Origin: Roseivivax sp. THAF197b
Lineage (GTDB): Bacteria; Pseudomonadota; Alphaproteobacteria; Rhodobacterales; Rhodobacteraceae
NCBI RefSeq assembly: GCF_009363255.1
Contig: NZ_CP045318.1
Coordinates: 1,973,501-2,037,500, forward strand
Length of the DNA stretch: 64,000 nucleotides
Direction of reading: 5' to 3'
The notes below the pieces were generated by a model. The model was not told the DNA's origin, searched no databases, and saw only the letters and a list, made by a program, of their open reading frames with translations. This document shows, in pieces, positions 18,744 through 27,265 of this stretch. Position 1 is the stretch's first letter, and each line of letters starts with the position of its first letter. Both the position numbers and the translations under genes were made by a program.

Positions 18744-18986
18744 ATGGCTATGCAGGCCCACGAAATCGAAGCGTTGATCCGCGCCGAATTCCCCGATGCC
18801 AAGGTCACGATCACCGATCTGGCCGGCGACGGAAATCACTACGCCGCCGAGGTGATCGATGCGAGCTTTGCGGGCAAGAACCGGGTTCAGCAGCAGCGCG
18901 CGGTCTATGCGGCCCTCAAGGGCAAGATGGACGGATCGCAGGGCGAGCTGCACGCGCTGGCCCTGACCACCAAGGCCCCGGACTGA
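18744..18986 (+). CDS. BolA-family protein
   Basis: This 80-residue BolA-like protein has the class II KH fold pattern (IEALIRAEFPDAKVTITDLAGDGNHYAAEVI) and the characteristic QQRAVYAALKGKM helix followed by LHALAL. It has the short form that pairs with monothiol glutaredoxin to bridge a [2Fe-2S] cluster, and the glutaredoxin gene is indeed two genes downstream. The conserved metal-binding His is probably the one in LHAL, near the C-terminus. Confidence 0.92.
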   Translation: MAMQAHEIEALIRAEFPDAKVTITDLAGDGNHYAAEVIDASFAGKNRVQQQRAVYAALKGKMDGSQGELHALALTTKAPD

Positions 18987-18999
18987 CGCAGGTCCGGCG

Positions 19000-19137
19000 A
19001 TGATGGCCTTCCTGTCCGAAACCTGGCCGATCCTCGGCGCACTCGCACTGGTCGGCGTGATCACCTACGGCGCGCTGATGCCCTATATCCGGGCCGAGAA
19101 GCGCCGCACCAAAGAGATGGAGAAAGACGATGACTGA
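19000..19137 (+). CDS. 45-residue single-pass membrane peptide between bolA and grxD
   Basis: The reading frame starts with two ATGs (19000 and 19003) and encodes FLSETWPILGALALVGVITY followed by a basic, charged tail (RAEKRRTKEMEKDDD). It has one likely membrane helix at residues 8-28, with the tail predicted to be cytoplasmic. The stop overlaps the grxD start by eight bases, which suggests translational coupling. Its place in a tight bolA-grxD cluster argues that it is real. I assign no function. Confidence 0.6.
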   Translation: MMAFLSETWPILGALALVGVITYGALMPYIRAEKRRTKEMEKDDD

Positions 19138-19492
19138 CGCCAAGGCGCAAATCGACGAAACCGTGAAAGCCAATGACGTGGTGCTCTACATGAAGGGCAC
19201 CAAATCCATGCCGCAATGCGGCTTCTCCAGCCGGGTGGCGGGCGTGCTCAACTACATGGGCGTCGATTTCACCGATGTGAACGTGCTCGCCGACGAGAAT
19301 ATCCGGCAGGGCATCAAGGATTATTCCGACTGGCCGACGATCCCGCAGCTCTACGTCAAGGGCGAGTTCGTGGGCGGCTGCGACATCATCACCGAGATGA
19401 CCCTCTCGGGCGAGCTCGATCAGCTGTTCGCGGAGAATGGCGTGAGCTTCGACAAGGATGCCGCCGACAAGATCCGCGAAGCCAACGGATAA
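19130..19492 (+). CDS. grxD: Monothiol glutaredoxin Grx4 type
   Basis: This 120-residue protein has the monothiol motif CGFS with Cys30 in MPQCGFSSRV, the Lys of YMKGTK near residue 22, and the GSH-binding WPTIPQLYVKGEFVGGCDI segment. Such glutaredoxins bind and transfer [2Fe-2S] clusters with BolA rather than reduce disulfides. Linkage to the bolA-like gene supports this. A terminator follows the gene. Confidence 0.96.
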   Translation: MTDAKAQIDETVKANDVVLYMKGTKSMPQCGFSSRVAGVLNYMGVDFTDVNVLADENIRQGIKDYSDWPTIPQLYVKGEFVGGCDIITEMTLSGELDQLFAENGVSFDKDAADKIREANG

Positions 19493-19522
19493 GCTGAAGA
19501 CGGCCCGCAAGGGCGGATGAAG

Positions 19523-19554
19523 CGGCGCGCGCGGGTCACCGGGCGCGCCGTTTT
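19523..19554 (+). terminator. Rho-independent terminator after grxD
   Basis: Perfect 8-bp arms CGGCGCGC (19523-19530) and GCGCGCCG (19543-19550) are followed by TTTT. It lies between the convergent grxD and zapA. Confidence 0.8.
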
Positions 19555-19564
19555 CATTTGAGGC

Positions 19565-19960
19565 TCAGCGCTGGGCGCGATCCTCGATATCCTGCGCCAC
19601 CGCTTCCGCGCGCGCGGCGAGCTCCGCCAGCGTCTCGGTGACGCCAGCGGGCAGGACCGGCACCTCGATCCGCTCGGGCTCCGGCGCGGGGGCCGTGGCC
19701 GCCGCACGCACCTGCGCTTCAAGCTCCGAAACGCGCGCCTCGGACGCCGCCAGCTTCTCCTCAAGCCCCGCTGTTTTGTCCGCCAGCATCAGACCCGCCA
19801 TCAGCAGCATGCGCGGCTCGGGGATCCGGCCGATCTGCTCGATCAGCACGGAGGCTTCGGCGTTCAGCATTTGGGCCGCACTCAGCAGGTAGGCTTCTTC
19901 GCCGTCCTGACAGGCCACGGCAAAGGTGCGGCCCCCTATGACAATATCGACCTCGGGCAT
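19565..19960 (-). CDS. zapA: Cell division protein ZapA
   Basis: ZapA binds and bundles FtsZ filaments at midcell. The N-terminal domain has the family pattern VDIVIGGRTFAVACQDGEEAYLLSAAQMLN followed by a helix rich in Ala/Glu (LEEKLAASEARVSELEAQV). At 131 residues it is typical for the alphaproteobacterial form. The ATG overlaps the stop of the upstream coiled-coil gene by one base (TAATG), implying coupled translation. Confidence 0.88.
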   Translation of the reverse strand: MPEVDIVIGGRTFAVACQDGEEAYLLSAAQMLNAEASVLIEQIGRIPEPRMLLMAGLMLADKTAGLEEKLAASEARVSELEAQVRAAATAPAPEPERIEVPVLPAGVTETLAELAARAEAVAQDIEDRAQR

Positions 19961-20490
19961 TACGTCGCCTCCTCAGCTTGGGGCGCTTCGGCTTCGGCGG
20001 CTTCCGCCAAAAGCGGGGTCAGCGCGCTCAAAAGCGCCTGCGCCTCGCTCCGGTCGACCGCGCGGGCCGCGCGGAGCGATTCCAGCTCCGCCAGCATCGC
20101 CTTGTTGATTAGATGGGGCTCGCCCACATTCTTCTCCAATGCGTCGCGCATATCTTGGTTGGTGCTGGTCAGCATGTCGTTGGCGTGGCGCAGGCGCTGC
20201 AGATCCTCGTCGAGGGCCGCGAGCCCCCGCCGAGCCTCTTCCGCCTCTGCGCGGAGGGCGGCCACTTCGGTTTCCTGCTTCTCGCGGATGGCGCGTACGC
20301 GCTCCTCAAGCTGGGCATTGGCCAGCCGCTCGTCCTCGAGTGCCGCCTGCATCTCTGCCAGCGCTGCCGTGTCCGTCGCCTCGACCTGCGGCTCAGCAGG
20401 TGCCTCCGCCCCTTCTAGGCCCTCGACCCCGGCCGCGATCCGGTCCAGCGCCGCTGCGATCCGCCGTTCGAGCTCGTCAATCTCACTCAT
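19960..20490 (-). CDS. Coiled-coil protein upstream of zapA
   Basis: This 176-residue protein is almost entirely predicted coiled coil ([24 protein letters not shown], then [40 protein letters not shown]). No enzymatic motif or membrane segment is visible. The gene immediately precedes and overlaps zapA, so a role with ZapA at the division ring is inferred, comparable in shape to ZapB but not clearly homologous. The ATG at 20490 is chosen because the coiled coil starts there. A perfect -35 TTGACA occurs at 20640-20635 on this strand, but the -10 is poor. Confidence 0.7.
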   Translation of the reverse strand: MSEIDELERRIAAALDRIAAGVEGLEGAEAPAEPQVEATDTAALAEMQAALEDERLANAQLEERVRAIREKQETEVAALRAEAEEARRGLAALDEDLQRLRHANDMLTSTNQDMRDALEKNVGEPHLINKAMLAELESLRAARAVDRSEAQALLSALTPLLAEAAEAEAPQAEEAT

Positions 20491-20723
20491 GCTGTCCGCC
20501 TTCTGCCCGTCCTCATGGACCGATCTTGCGATCCTGCCGGGTCCTGTCCGCAATGCAAGCGGGCGCCGCGAATCGCTCTGGTCCTCTGTTCCAGCAACTT
20601 TATCAAGCCCGAAGCAAATGTGCGCCCCCTTTCCTGTCAAGGCCTTGGGCGGCGCGCTTGATCTTGGCAAGGGGCCTCATTAGACGCTGGGCAGCCCTCA
20701 ATCCCAGGAAGGATGACGCACCC

Positions 20724-22739
20724 GTGGATATCGCAGCCCTCTCCTCGTCCAACCCCGATCACTGGATGCGCGCCACTGCCATCCGCGCGCTGGCCCTCGA
20801 TGCGGTGGCCGCCGCCAATTCCGGCCATTCCGGCATGCCCATCGGCATGGCCGACGTGGCCACCGTGCTTTACGGCAAGCACCTCAAATTCGACGCAGCC
20901 CGCCCCGACTGGCCCGACCGCGACCGCTTCATCCTGTCGGCAGGCCACGGCTCCATGCTGCTTTACGCGCTCTTGTACCTGACGGGCGATGCGGAAATCA
21001 CGCTCGACGAGGTGAAGAACTTCCGCCAGCTCGGCGCGCGCACCGCGGGCCATCCGGAGAATTTCCTCGCCAAGGCCATCGAGACCACGACCGGCCCGCT
21101 CGGCCAGGGCATCGCCATGTCCGTGGGCTTCGCCATCGCCGAAGAGGCCCTGCGCGCCCGCTTCGGTGCCAAGATCGTCGATCACCACACCTATGTGATC
21201 GCGGGCGACGGCTGCCTGATGGAGGGCGTCAGCCAGGAAGCCATCGCGCTTGCAGGTCGCCAGGAACTGGGTCACCTCGTGGTCTTCTGGGACAACAACA
21301 ACATCACCATCGACGGCCAGGTCAGCCTGTCCGACCGCACCGACCAGCCGCAGCGCTTTGCTGCCTCGGGCTGGCACGTGCAGGAAATCGACGGTCACGA
21401 CCCCGAGGCCATCGATGCCGCGATCACCGCCGCCAAGGCCGATCCGCGCCCCTCGATGATTGCCTGCAAGACGCATATCGCCTTGGGTCACGCCGCGCAG
21501 GACACATCCAAGGGCCATGGCGCGCTCACGGATGGTGACCAGAACGCCGCGGCCAAGGCGGCCTGGGGCTGGAATGCCGCCCCGTTCGAGATCCCCGCGG
21601 AGATCAAGTCCTGGTGGGAAGAGGTCGGATCGCGCGGTGCCGCGGCATCGGCCGATTGGGATGCCCGGCTCGAGAAGCTCTCCGGCGCCAAGCAGGCCGA
21701 GTTCGCCCGCACCATGGCGGGCGAGGCGCCGAAGAAGCTGTCGGCCACAATCAAGGCCCTGAAGAAGCAGCTCGTGGAGACGCAGCCCAAGGTCGCGACC
21801 CGCAAGAGCTCCGAAATGGTGCTCGAAGTGATCAACCCGATCATGCCCGACACGATCGGCGGCTCGGCGGACCTCACCGGCTCCAACAACACCAAGACCG
21901 CCGATCTCGGTGTCTTCGACACGGAGACCCGCGATGGCCGCTACATCTATTACGGCATCCGCGAACACGGCATGGCGGCTGCGATGAACGGCATGGCGCT
22001 GCACGGGGGCGTGCGTCCCTATGGCGGCACGTTCTTCTGCTTCACCGATTATGCCCGTCCCGCGATGCGGCTTGCAGCATTGCAGAAGATCCCGACCGTC
22101 TTCGTGATGACCCACGATTCCATCGGTCTGGGCGAGGACGGCCCGACGCACCAGCCGATCGAGCATCTGGCGATCTGCCGCGCGACGCCCAACACGCTCG
22201 TCTTCCGCCCTGCCGATACGACGGAGACGGCGGAGGCCTGGGAAATCGCACTCACGCAGGATGGCACGCCCTCGGTCCTCGCCCTGTCGCGTCAGAACCT
22301 GCCCGCCGTGCGCACGGAGATGAAGACGAAGAACCTCGTGTCGCAAGGCGGCTACGTCCTGGCCGATGCCGAGGGCAAGCGTCAGGCGATCCTGATGGCC
22401 ACGGGCTCCGAGGTCGCCATCGCCATGGCCGCTCGCGACCAGCTGCACGCCGAAGGGATCGGCACTCGCGTCGTCTCCATGCCCTGCTGGGAACTCTTCG
22501 AGGAGCAGGACGAGGCCTATCGCAAGCGCGTCCTGCCGGGCGGCCCCGTCCGCGTCGCCATCGAGGCAGGCATCCGCTTCGGCTGGGACCGCTGGCTCTA
22601 CGGCGAGCGCGGCAAGCGCGAAAAGGGCGGCTTTGTCGGCATGCACGACTTCGGCGCCTCCGCGCCCTCCGATGCCCTCTACGAGCATTTCGGCATCACG
22701 CCCGAAGCCGTGGCAGAGAAGGTCAAATCCATGCTCTGA
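20724..22739 (+). CDS. tkt: Transketolase
   Basis: This thiamine-diphosphate enzyme of 671 residues serves the pentose phosphate and Calvin pathways. It shows [12 protein letters not shown], the ThDP motif GDGCLMEG...[12 protein letters not shown], the [18 protein letters not shown] catalytic segment ([13 protein letters not shown]) and the [16 protein letters not shown] loop. The start is GTG 20724, with AGGAAGGA at 20706-20713 and normal length. A far longer in-frame reading upstream is not similar to the family. A weak TTGATC-17-TAGACG promoter-like pair lies at 20658-20686. Confidence 0.95.
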   Translation: MDIAALSSSNPDHWMRATAIRALALDAVAAANSGHSGMPIGMADVATVLYGKHLKFDAARPDWPDRDRFILSAGHGSMLLYALLYLTGDAEITLDEVKNFRQLGARTAGHPENFLAKAIETTTGPLGQGIAMSVGFAIAEEALRARFGAKIVDHHTYVIAGDGCLMEGVSQEAIALAGRQELGHLVVFWDNNNITIDGQVSLSDRTDQPQRFAASGWHVQEIDGHDPEAIDAAITAAKADPRPSMIACKTHIALGHAAQDTSKGHGALTDGDQNAAAKAAWGWNAAPFEIPAEIKSWWEEVGSRGAAASADWDARLEKLSGAKQAEFARTMAGEAPKKLSATIKALKKQLVETQPKVATRKSSEMVLEVINPIMPDTIGGSADLTGSNNTKTADLGVFDTETRDGRYIYYGIREHGMAAAMNGMALHGGVRPYGGTFFCFTDYARPAMRLAALQKIPTVFVMTHDSIGLGEDGPTHQPIEHLAICRATPNTLVFRPADTTETAEAWEIALTQDGTPSVLALSRQNLPAVRTEMKTKNLVSQGGYVLADAEGKRQAILMATGSEVAIAMAARDQLHAEGIGTRVVSMPCWELFEEQDEAYRKRVLPGGPVRVAIEAGIRFGWDRWLYGERGKREKGGFVGMHDFGASAPSDALYEHFGITPEAVAEKVKSML

Positions 22740-22765
22740 TCCGGCCCACCCGGATCAAGCGTCCG

Positions 22766-22803
22766 ACGCCCCGGTGCCTCGCGCATCGGGGCGTTTGCGT
22801 TTT
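22766..22803 (+). terminator. Rho-independent terminator after tkt
   Basis: Arms ACGCCCCG (22766-22773) and CGGGGCGT (22787-22794) are perfect and are followed by a T-rich TTGCGTTTT. Confidence 0.75.
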
Positions 22804-22905
22804 GAGCCCGAGCGGCTCGATCACCACAGCTTGAATTTGCCCCCGCCGCGCCGGGCGATACCTTGCAAGGCGTATTCAGTTCTCGACCGAAAGGACCGCC
22901 CCTCC

Positions 22906-24096
22906 ATGCGTCTTGCCTTGACCAGTGCCGCCGCACTTCTGATCGCCCTGCCCGCCTGCGCGCAGGATTTCGAGCGTGGCACCCGGAACACCGATTTCCC
23001 GCCCGCCTTCGCACAGCAATTCCGCGCGCCGCTCGTCGACAGCGCCGTGACGCTCTCCGATGCGACCATCGCGGACGGGCTGTCGCGGCCCTGGGCCGTT
23101 GCGGTCCTGCCGGGCGATGCGGGCTACCTCGTGACGGAGCGGACGGGCACGTTGCGCCACATCGCGCGGGACGGCACCGTCTCTCAGCCCGTAGGCAACG
23201 TGCCGGAGGTGCTGAGCGAAGGCCAGGGCGGGCTTCTCGACGTGGCCCTCGCGCCCGATTTCGCGCAGAGCCGCCGGATCTACCTCAGCTATGCCAAACC
23301 GCTTTGGCGCGGGCGCAATGCAACGGCGGCCTCGTTCGCGACCCTCTCCGAGGATTTCGCCGCGCTTGATGACGTGACCGAGTTCTTCGTGCAGGAACCG
23401 GGCTCCTATTCGCCGATGCATTTCGGCTCCCGGATCGAATTTGACGGCGCGGGCCATGTCTTTGTCACCACGGGCGAGCATTTCGGCCAAGGCGAACGGG
23501 AACTCGCGCAGGAGCTCGACAGCACCTATGGCAAGACCGTGCGCTACACGCTCGATGGCGATATTCCCGCCGATAATCCCTTCGCGGGCGGCGATGGCAA
23601 GCTGGGCGAGATCTGGTCGCGCGGGCACCGCAACCCGCAAGGCGCGCTCTACCGCGACGGCCATCTCTGGACGATCGAGCACGGCCCCGCGGGCGGCGAT
23701 GAGCTCAACCGCATTGAGCGGGGCAAGAATTACGGCTGGCCCATCATCTCCTACGGCGAGAATTACAACGGCTCCCCCGTCGGAGAGAATGCCGCCGTGC
23801 AGGACGGTCTCGAACAGCCGGTCTATTTCTGGGACCCGGTGATCGCACCCTCGGGCATGACGCTCTATAACGGGGAGATGTTCGACGATTGGCAGGGCGA
23901 TATCTTCATCGCGTCCCTCAATCCCGGCGGGATCGTGCGGCTTTCCCTCGATGCGGAGGATCGCGTGGCCGAGGAAGAGCGCCTGCGCATGGATCTGGGC
24001 CGCGTGCGGGATGTCGGCGTCGATCACGACGGCGCGCTTCTTGCCGTCACCGACGATCCCAATGGACGGCTCGTGCGGCTGACACCCGGCCAGTGA
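22906..24096 (+). CDS. PQQ-dependent sugar dehydrogenase (soluble aldose dehydrogenase type)
   Basis: This 396-residue beta-propeller enzyme has a signal peptide (ALTSAAALLIALPACAQ, cleavage near residue 20; the PAC could also be a weak lipobox). Conserved segments include GLSRPWAVAVLP, QGGLLDVALAPDF, the active-site region GEHFGQ, GHRNPQGALY and EHGPAGGDELN, then NYGWPIISYGENY. These match the Asd/YliI branch that oxidises aldose sugars in the periplasm using PQQ and calcium. AAAGGA upstream supports the ATG. It is monocistronic, with a terminator behind it. Confidence 0.9.
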   Translation: MRLALTSAAALLIALPACAQDFERGTRNTDFPPAFAQQFRAPLVDSAVTLSDATIADGLSRPWAVAVLPGDAGYLVTERTGTLRHIARDGTVSQPVGNVPEVLSEGQGGLLDVALAPDFAQSRRIYLSYAKPLWRGRNATAASFATLSEDFAALDDVTEFFVQEPGSYSPMHFGSRIEFDGAGHVFVTTGEHFGQGERELAQELDSTYGKTVRYTLDGDIPADNPFAGGDGKLGEIWSRGHRNPQGALYRDGHLWTIEHGPAGGDELNRIERGKNYGWPIISYGENYNGSPVGENAAVQDGLEQPVYFWDPVIAPSGMTLYNGEMFDDWQGDIFIASLNPGGIVRLSLDAEDRVAEEERLRMDLGRVRDVGVDHDGALLAVTDDPNGRLVRLTPGQ

Positions 24097-24103
24097 AAAG
24101 CCA

Positions 24104-24132
24104 CGGGCGGTGGGTGTCAGACCCACCGCCCG
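24104..24132. terminator. Hairpin between convergent genes (sugar dehydrogenase / DUF808)
   Basis: Perfect 12-bp arms at 24104-24115 and 24121-24132 enclose a five-base loop. On the minus strand the hairpin is followed by a short T run (GGCTTTTC), so it best terminates the DUF808 transcript but may act both ways. Confidence 0.7.
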
Positions 24133-24160
24133 CTGATTTGCCGAAACGCGGTTCGCCCCC

Positions 24161-25138
24161 TTAGAAGAACGGCGCCTTCTGCGCGACCTTCGCCCAGATC
24201 GGCGCGATGAACTTCGTGCCGATCGGGATCAGGACAAGCCCCAGCGCCACACCCAGAACGCCGTCGCAGAAGGCGGTCACGATCCATTCGACCGCGCCGC
24301 GCAGCCCTTCGGAGGCAAAGCCCCCTGCCGCCACGGCGATGTGGTGGATAATCTCCTCGGGCGCGTGCCAGCCCATCTCGGCCAGCCCATGCACGATGAT
24401 CGACCCGCCGACCCAGAGCATCGCCGCCGTGCCCACCACGGACAGCACCTTCATCACCACGGGCATGGCCTTGACGATACCTCGCCCGAAGCCGCGCGTG
24501 ATCCCAAGCCGCCCGACCTGCGTCAGCCACAGACCGATATCGTCCATCTTCACGATCAGCGCGACCGATCCGTAGACTGCGACCGTGATCATCACCGCCA
24601 CCATGGCGAGCGTCGCCGCCTCCATCCAGATCGTCGAGGTCGGGATGGCCGCAAGCGCGATGGTCATGATCTCGGCCGACAGGATGAAGTCGGTCTTGAT
24701 CGCACCCTCGACCTTTTCCTCCTCGAGATGCATGGGATCGCCGATATCGTGGCTGCCATCGGGTCCGGGCGTGTGATCGTCATGGGGCATGATCGCATGG
24801 ACCAGCTTCTCCGCGCCCTCGAAGCACAGATAGGCCCCGCCCAGCATCAAAAGCGGCGGGATCGTCCAGGGCGCGAGGTTCGACAACGCCACACCCGCGG
24901 GCAGCAGGAAGACGAGCTTGTTGAAGATCGACGCGCGCGCGATCTTCCAGATGATCGGCAACTCACGCGCAGGCTCGAAACCCTGCACGTATTTCGGCGT
25001 CACGGCCGCGTCGTCGATCACCGCCCCTGCGGCTTTCGAGCCTGCCTTCACCGCCTGCGCGGCCACATCGTCGACCGAAGCGGCCGCCACCTTGGCGATA
25101 CCCGCCACGTCATCGAGAAGCGCCAGAAGTCCGCTCAT
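24161..25138 (-). CDS. DUF808/YedI-family inner-membrane protein
   Basis: This 325-residue protein has the family start MSGLLALLDDVAGIAKVAAASVDDVAAQ, then TPKYVQGF and ARELPIIWKIARASIFNKLVFLLPAG. Several membrane helices follow, interrupted by a His/Asp-rich loop (MPHDDHTPGPDGSHD) that might bind metal. The family's function is not established. It lies 47 bases behind the DoxX gene in the same direction and may be co-transcribed with it. Confidence 0.88.
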   Translation of the reverse strand: MSGLLALLDDVAGIAKVAAASVDDVAAQAVKAGSKAAGAVIDDAAVTPKYVQGFEPARELPIIWKIARASIFNKLVFLLPAGVALSNLAPWTIPPLLMLGGAYLCFEGAEKLVHAIMPHDDHTPGPDGSHDIGDPMHLEEEKVEGAIKTDFILSAEIMTIALAAIPTSTIWMEAATLAMVAVMITVAVYGSVALIVKMDDIGLWLTQVGRLGITRGFGRGIVKAMPVVMKVLSVVGTAAMLWVGGSIIVHGLAEMGWHAPEEIIHHIAVAAGGFASEGLRGAVEWIVTAFCDGVLGVALGLVLIPIGTKFIAPIWAKVAQKAPFF

Positions 25139-25185
25139 GCCTTATCCTTTTCGCTCATACCTCAAACACCCAAATTCGGACGACC

Positions 25186-25554
25186 TCAGCGCGAGGGCTG
25201 AAGCGCAAAGCGCCCCGGTCCCTGCACCGCCAGCACGAGGCAGCCCCCCGCAATCGCCCAGTTCTTCACGAAGATCGACATCTGCCACGGATCGTCCGGG
25301 ATCAAGTGGAAGATGCTCGTGACCATGCAATAGAGCGCAAGACTGCCTGCCACGGGCCGCGTCATGACGCCGAGGATCAGCGCGAGCCCCGCCGCTCCGT
25401 TATAAAGGAGCGCAGCCCAGACCAGCATCTCGGGCAGGCCGCGATCCGACAGGAGCGCCATGGCCGGACCGGGATCGACGAGCTTTTGCAGCGCACCGGC
25501 CACGAACAGAAGGGCGATCAGGATTCGCCCGGCGCATGTCACCACGTCGTTCAT
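25186..25554 (-). CDS. DoxX-family membrane protein
   Basis: This 122-residue four-helix membrane protein has the DoxX pattern: GRILIALLFVAGALQKLVDP, a second helix with LVWAALLYNGAAGLALILG, and SIFHLIPDDPWQMSIFVKNWAIAGG. Members are associated with redox or sulfur compounds in the membrane, but the role is often unclear. The ATG at 25554 is preferred because GAGGTG lies directly upstream; an in-frame start at 25596 would intrude on the promoter region shared with gap. Confidence 0.85.
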   Translation of the reverse strand: MNDVVTCAGRILIALLFVAGALQKLVDPGPAMALLSDRGLPEMLVWAALLYNGAAGLALILGVMTRPVAGSLALYCMVTSIFHLIPDDPWQMSIFVKNWAIAGGCLVLAVQGPGRFALQPSR

Positions 25555-25634
25555 CGTCACCTCGAAACCGGATCGCGCCGATGTTAGCGCGACCACCTTC
25601 CGACAGTTAGCGCCACCATGCCGAACAATCGAAC

Positions 25635-25648
25635 GTTTAACGCTAACA
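25635..25648. promoter_or_regulatory. CceR-like palindrome upstream of the first gap gene
   Basis: GTTTAACGCTAACA matches 12 of 14 positions of the palindrome TGTTANCGNTAACA, which I recall for the LacI-type central-carbon regulator CceR of Rhodobacter. Two half sites GTTAGCGC occur at 25583-25590 and 25606-25613. The site lies upstream of the predicted -35, compatible with activation. Confidence 0.45.
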
Positions 25649-25673
25649 CACTGTCAAAAAACGCCTTTCTGCG

Positions 25674-25703
25674 TTGCCTCTTGCTTCGACGCGCCGGTAT
25701 ACC
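25674..25703 (+). promoter_or_regulatory. Predicted promoter of the first gap gene
   Basis: TTGCCT (25674-25679) and TATACC (25698-25703) are separated by 18 bases. Transcription would start about 25 bases ahead of the ATG at 25737. Confidence 0.4.
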
Positions 25704-25736
25704 GTTGCTCACAATTGACAGGCAGGAGCAAGTCGC

Positions 25737-26741
25737 ATGACGGTCACCCTGGGCATCAACGGCTTCGGCCGGATCGGTCGGTCCACCCTCGCACATATCG
25801 CCGAAAGCGCGCGTAACGATGTGCAGGTCGTTAAGATCAACGCCACCGGTCCGCTGGAAACCTCGGCGCATCTGCTGCGCTATGACAGCGTGCATGGCCG
25901 TTTCCCCGGCGAGGTTCGGATCTCGGGCGACACGATGGATCTGGGCCGTGGTCCGATGCAGATGTTCTCCACCTACGATCCGGCAGAGCTTGACTGGGAC
26001 GGCTGCGATGTGGTTCTCGAATGCACCGGGCAGTTCAACGACGGCGCCAAGGCGGCGATGCATCGCGACCGCGGTGCGCGCGCGGTGCTGATCTCGGCCC
26101 CCGCCAAGAATGTCGACCGCACCGTGGTCTACGGCGTCAATCACCGCGATCTGATGCCCGGTGAGCAGATGGTCTCCAACGGGTCCTGCACGACGAATTG
26201 CCTCGCACCGCTCGCCAAGGTTCTCGACGAGGCGATCGGCATCGAGTCGGGCATCATGACCACGATCCACTCCTATACGGGCGATCAGCCCACACTCGAC
26301 CGGCGGCACAATGACCTCTACCGCGCGCGGGCGGCAGCCATGGCGATGATCCCGACCTCCACCGGCGCGGCCAAGGCCATCGGCGAGGTGCTGCCCGGCC
26401 TCAAGGGCAAGCTCGACGGCTCGGCCATCCGGGTGCCCACGCCCAACGTCTCGGCGGTGGATCTGACATTCGTTGCGAAAAAGGACGTGACCGTCGCCGA
26501 TGTGAACGAGGTCGTGGCCGAGGCCGCTGCGGGACGCATGGGCTGCGTGCTGTCCTACGATCCCGAGCCCAAGGTCTCCATCGATTTCAACCACACGACG
26601 CACAGCTCGATCTTCGCGCCTGATCAGACCAAGGTGACGGGTGCACGGCTCGTGCGGGTTCTGGCCTGGTATGACAACGAATGGGGCTTCTCGGCGCGCA
26701 TGGCCGATGTCGCCGCCGAAATCGGTCGCCGCCTGAACTGA
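25737..26741 (+). CDS. gap: Glyceraldehyde-3-phosphate dehydrogenase, first paralogue (probably relaxed or NADP-type)
   Basis: This phosphorylating GAPDH of 334 residues has the Rossmann start INGFGRIGR, catalytic Cys151 in SNGSCTTNC (normally SNASCTTNC), His178 in [10 protein letters not shown] and the C-terminal [12 protein letters not shown]. The acidic residue that usually binds the adenosine ribose (Asp in IND) is Ala36 here (INATG). In this family that change weakens NAD selectivity and can allow NADP, so a gluconeogenic or Calvin-type role is plausible. A second gap gene lies 525 bases downstream. Confidence 0.93.
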   Translation: MTVTLGINGFGRIGRSTLAHIAESARNDVQVVKINATGPLETSAHLLRYDSVHGRFPGEVRISGDTMDLGRGPMQMFSTYDPAELDWDGCDVVLECTGQFNDGAKAAMHRDRGARAVLISAPAKNVDRTVVYGVNHRDLMPGEQMVSNGSCTTNCLAPLAKVLDEAIGIESGIMTTIHSYTGDQPTLDRRHNDLYRARAAAMAMIPTSTGAAKAIGEVLPGLKGKLDGSAIRVPTPNVSAVDLTFVAKKDVTVADVNEVVAEAAAGRMGCVLSYDPEPKVSIDFNHTTHSSIFAPDQTKVTGARLVRVLAWYDNEWGFSARMADVAAEIGRRLN

Positions 26742-26811
26742 CGATCCGCGCGCGACCGGCGGGTCCGTCCGGCGCGACCGGGTCACGACGATGTCACATA
26801 ATCCATCGCAA

Positions 26812-26838
26812 GAACCGCCCGGCATTCCCGGGCGGTTC
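26812..26838 (+). terminator. Strong hairpin after the first gap gene
   Basis: Perfect 11-bp arms (26812-26822 and 26828-26838) enclose a five-base loop. A long T tract is missing, so termination may be partial. It separates the two gap transcripts. Confidence 0.6.
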
Positions 26839-27020
26839 GGCGTTTGAACGGGCCGCACCGCCAGGCCGCGCGGAAACGCCCGAACGCGGGACGGCCCCGG
26901 CCCCGCTGTCGGCGCATTGCAACGCCGGGCCGCGGCGCGCAGAGGGCGGCTGTCCAATCCCATCCCTCCAATGCTAGACATGGGCCAGGCAAGAACAGAC
27001 GCGACACGACAGAGGCGGAC

Positions 27021-27164
27021 ATGAGCAACGGACTGGCCCTTTCGCTCGCGGCGATCATCCTCGGCGCGATCATCATCGACATGGCGATTTTCGGCACGGA
27101 TCACATGGTTTTTCTGGGCCAGAAGTTCTTTCAGCTGCTCGGATGGGTCGCCTTCTGGCGGTGA
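27021..27164 (+). CDS. 47-residue membrane peptide between the two gap genes
   Basis: The peptide SNGLALSLAAIILGAIIIDMAIFGTDHMVFLGQKFFQLLGWVAFWR has one clear membrane helix (residues 4-23) and a second amphipathic, aromatic helix ending in WVAFWR. Peptides of this shape next to gap are familiar to me from other Rhodobacteraceae, but no function is known. GAGG lies six bases before the ATG. It ends 101 bases before the second gap gene and just before that gene's regulatory palindrome. Confidence 0.65.
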   Translation: MSNGLALSLAAIILGAIIIDMAIFGTDHMVFLGQKFFQLLGWVAFWR

Positions 27165-27217
27165 TGCTTGACGCCCGATCCGGACAGCTCACCTTGACTT
27201 GTGGTAATCGCTTTGCT

Positions 27218-27231
27218 TGTTAGCGGTAACG
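27218..27231. promoter_or_regulatory. CceR-like palindrome upstream of the second gap gene
   Basis: TGTTAGCGGTAACG matches 13 of 14 positions of TGTTANCGNTAACA. A possible promoter pair TTGACT (27194-27199) and TTGTTA (27217-27222) would overlap it, which fits repression. Binding by CceR is inferred from recalled consensus. Confidence 0.5.
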
Positions 27232-27265
27232 ATATCAACTCGGTATGTCCCGAAAGGAGATCTCC

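Noticed and set aside
20637..22688. Minus-strand open frame of 683 codons opposite transketolase
   Set aside because: Transketolase on the plus strand is certain. The antisense frame is His/Gly/Asp-rich with no recognisable domain.
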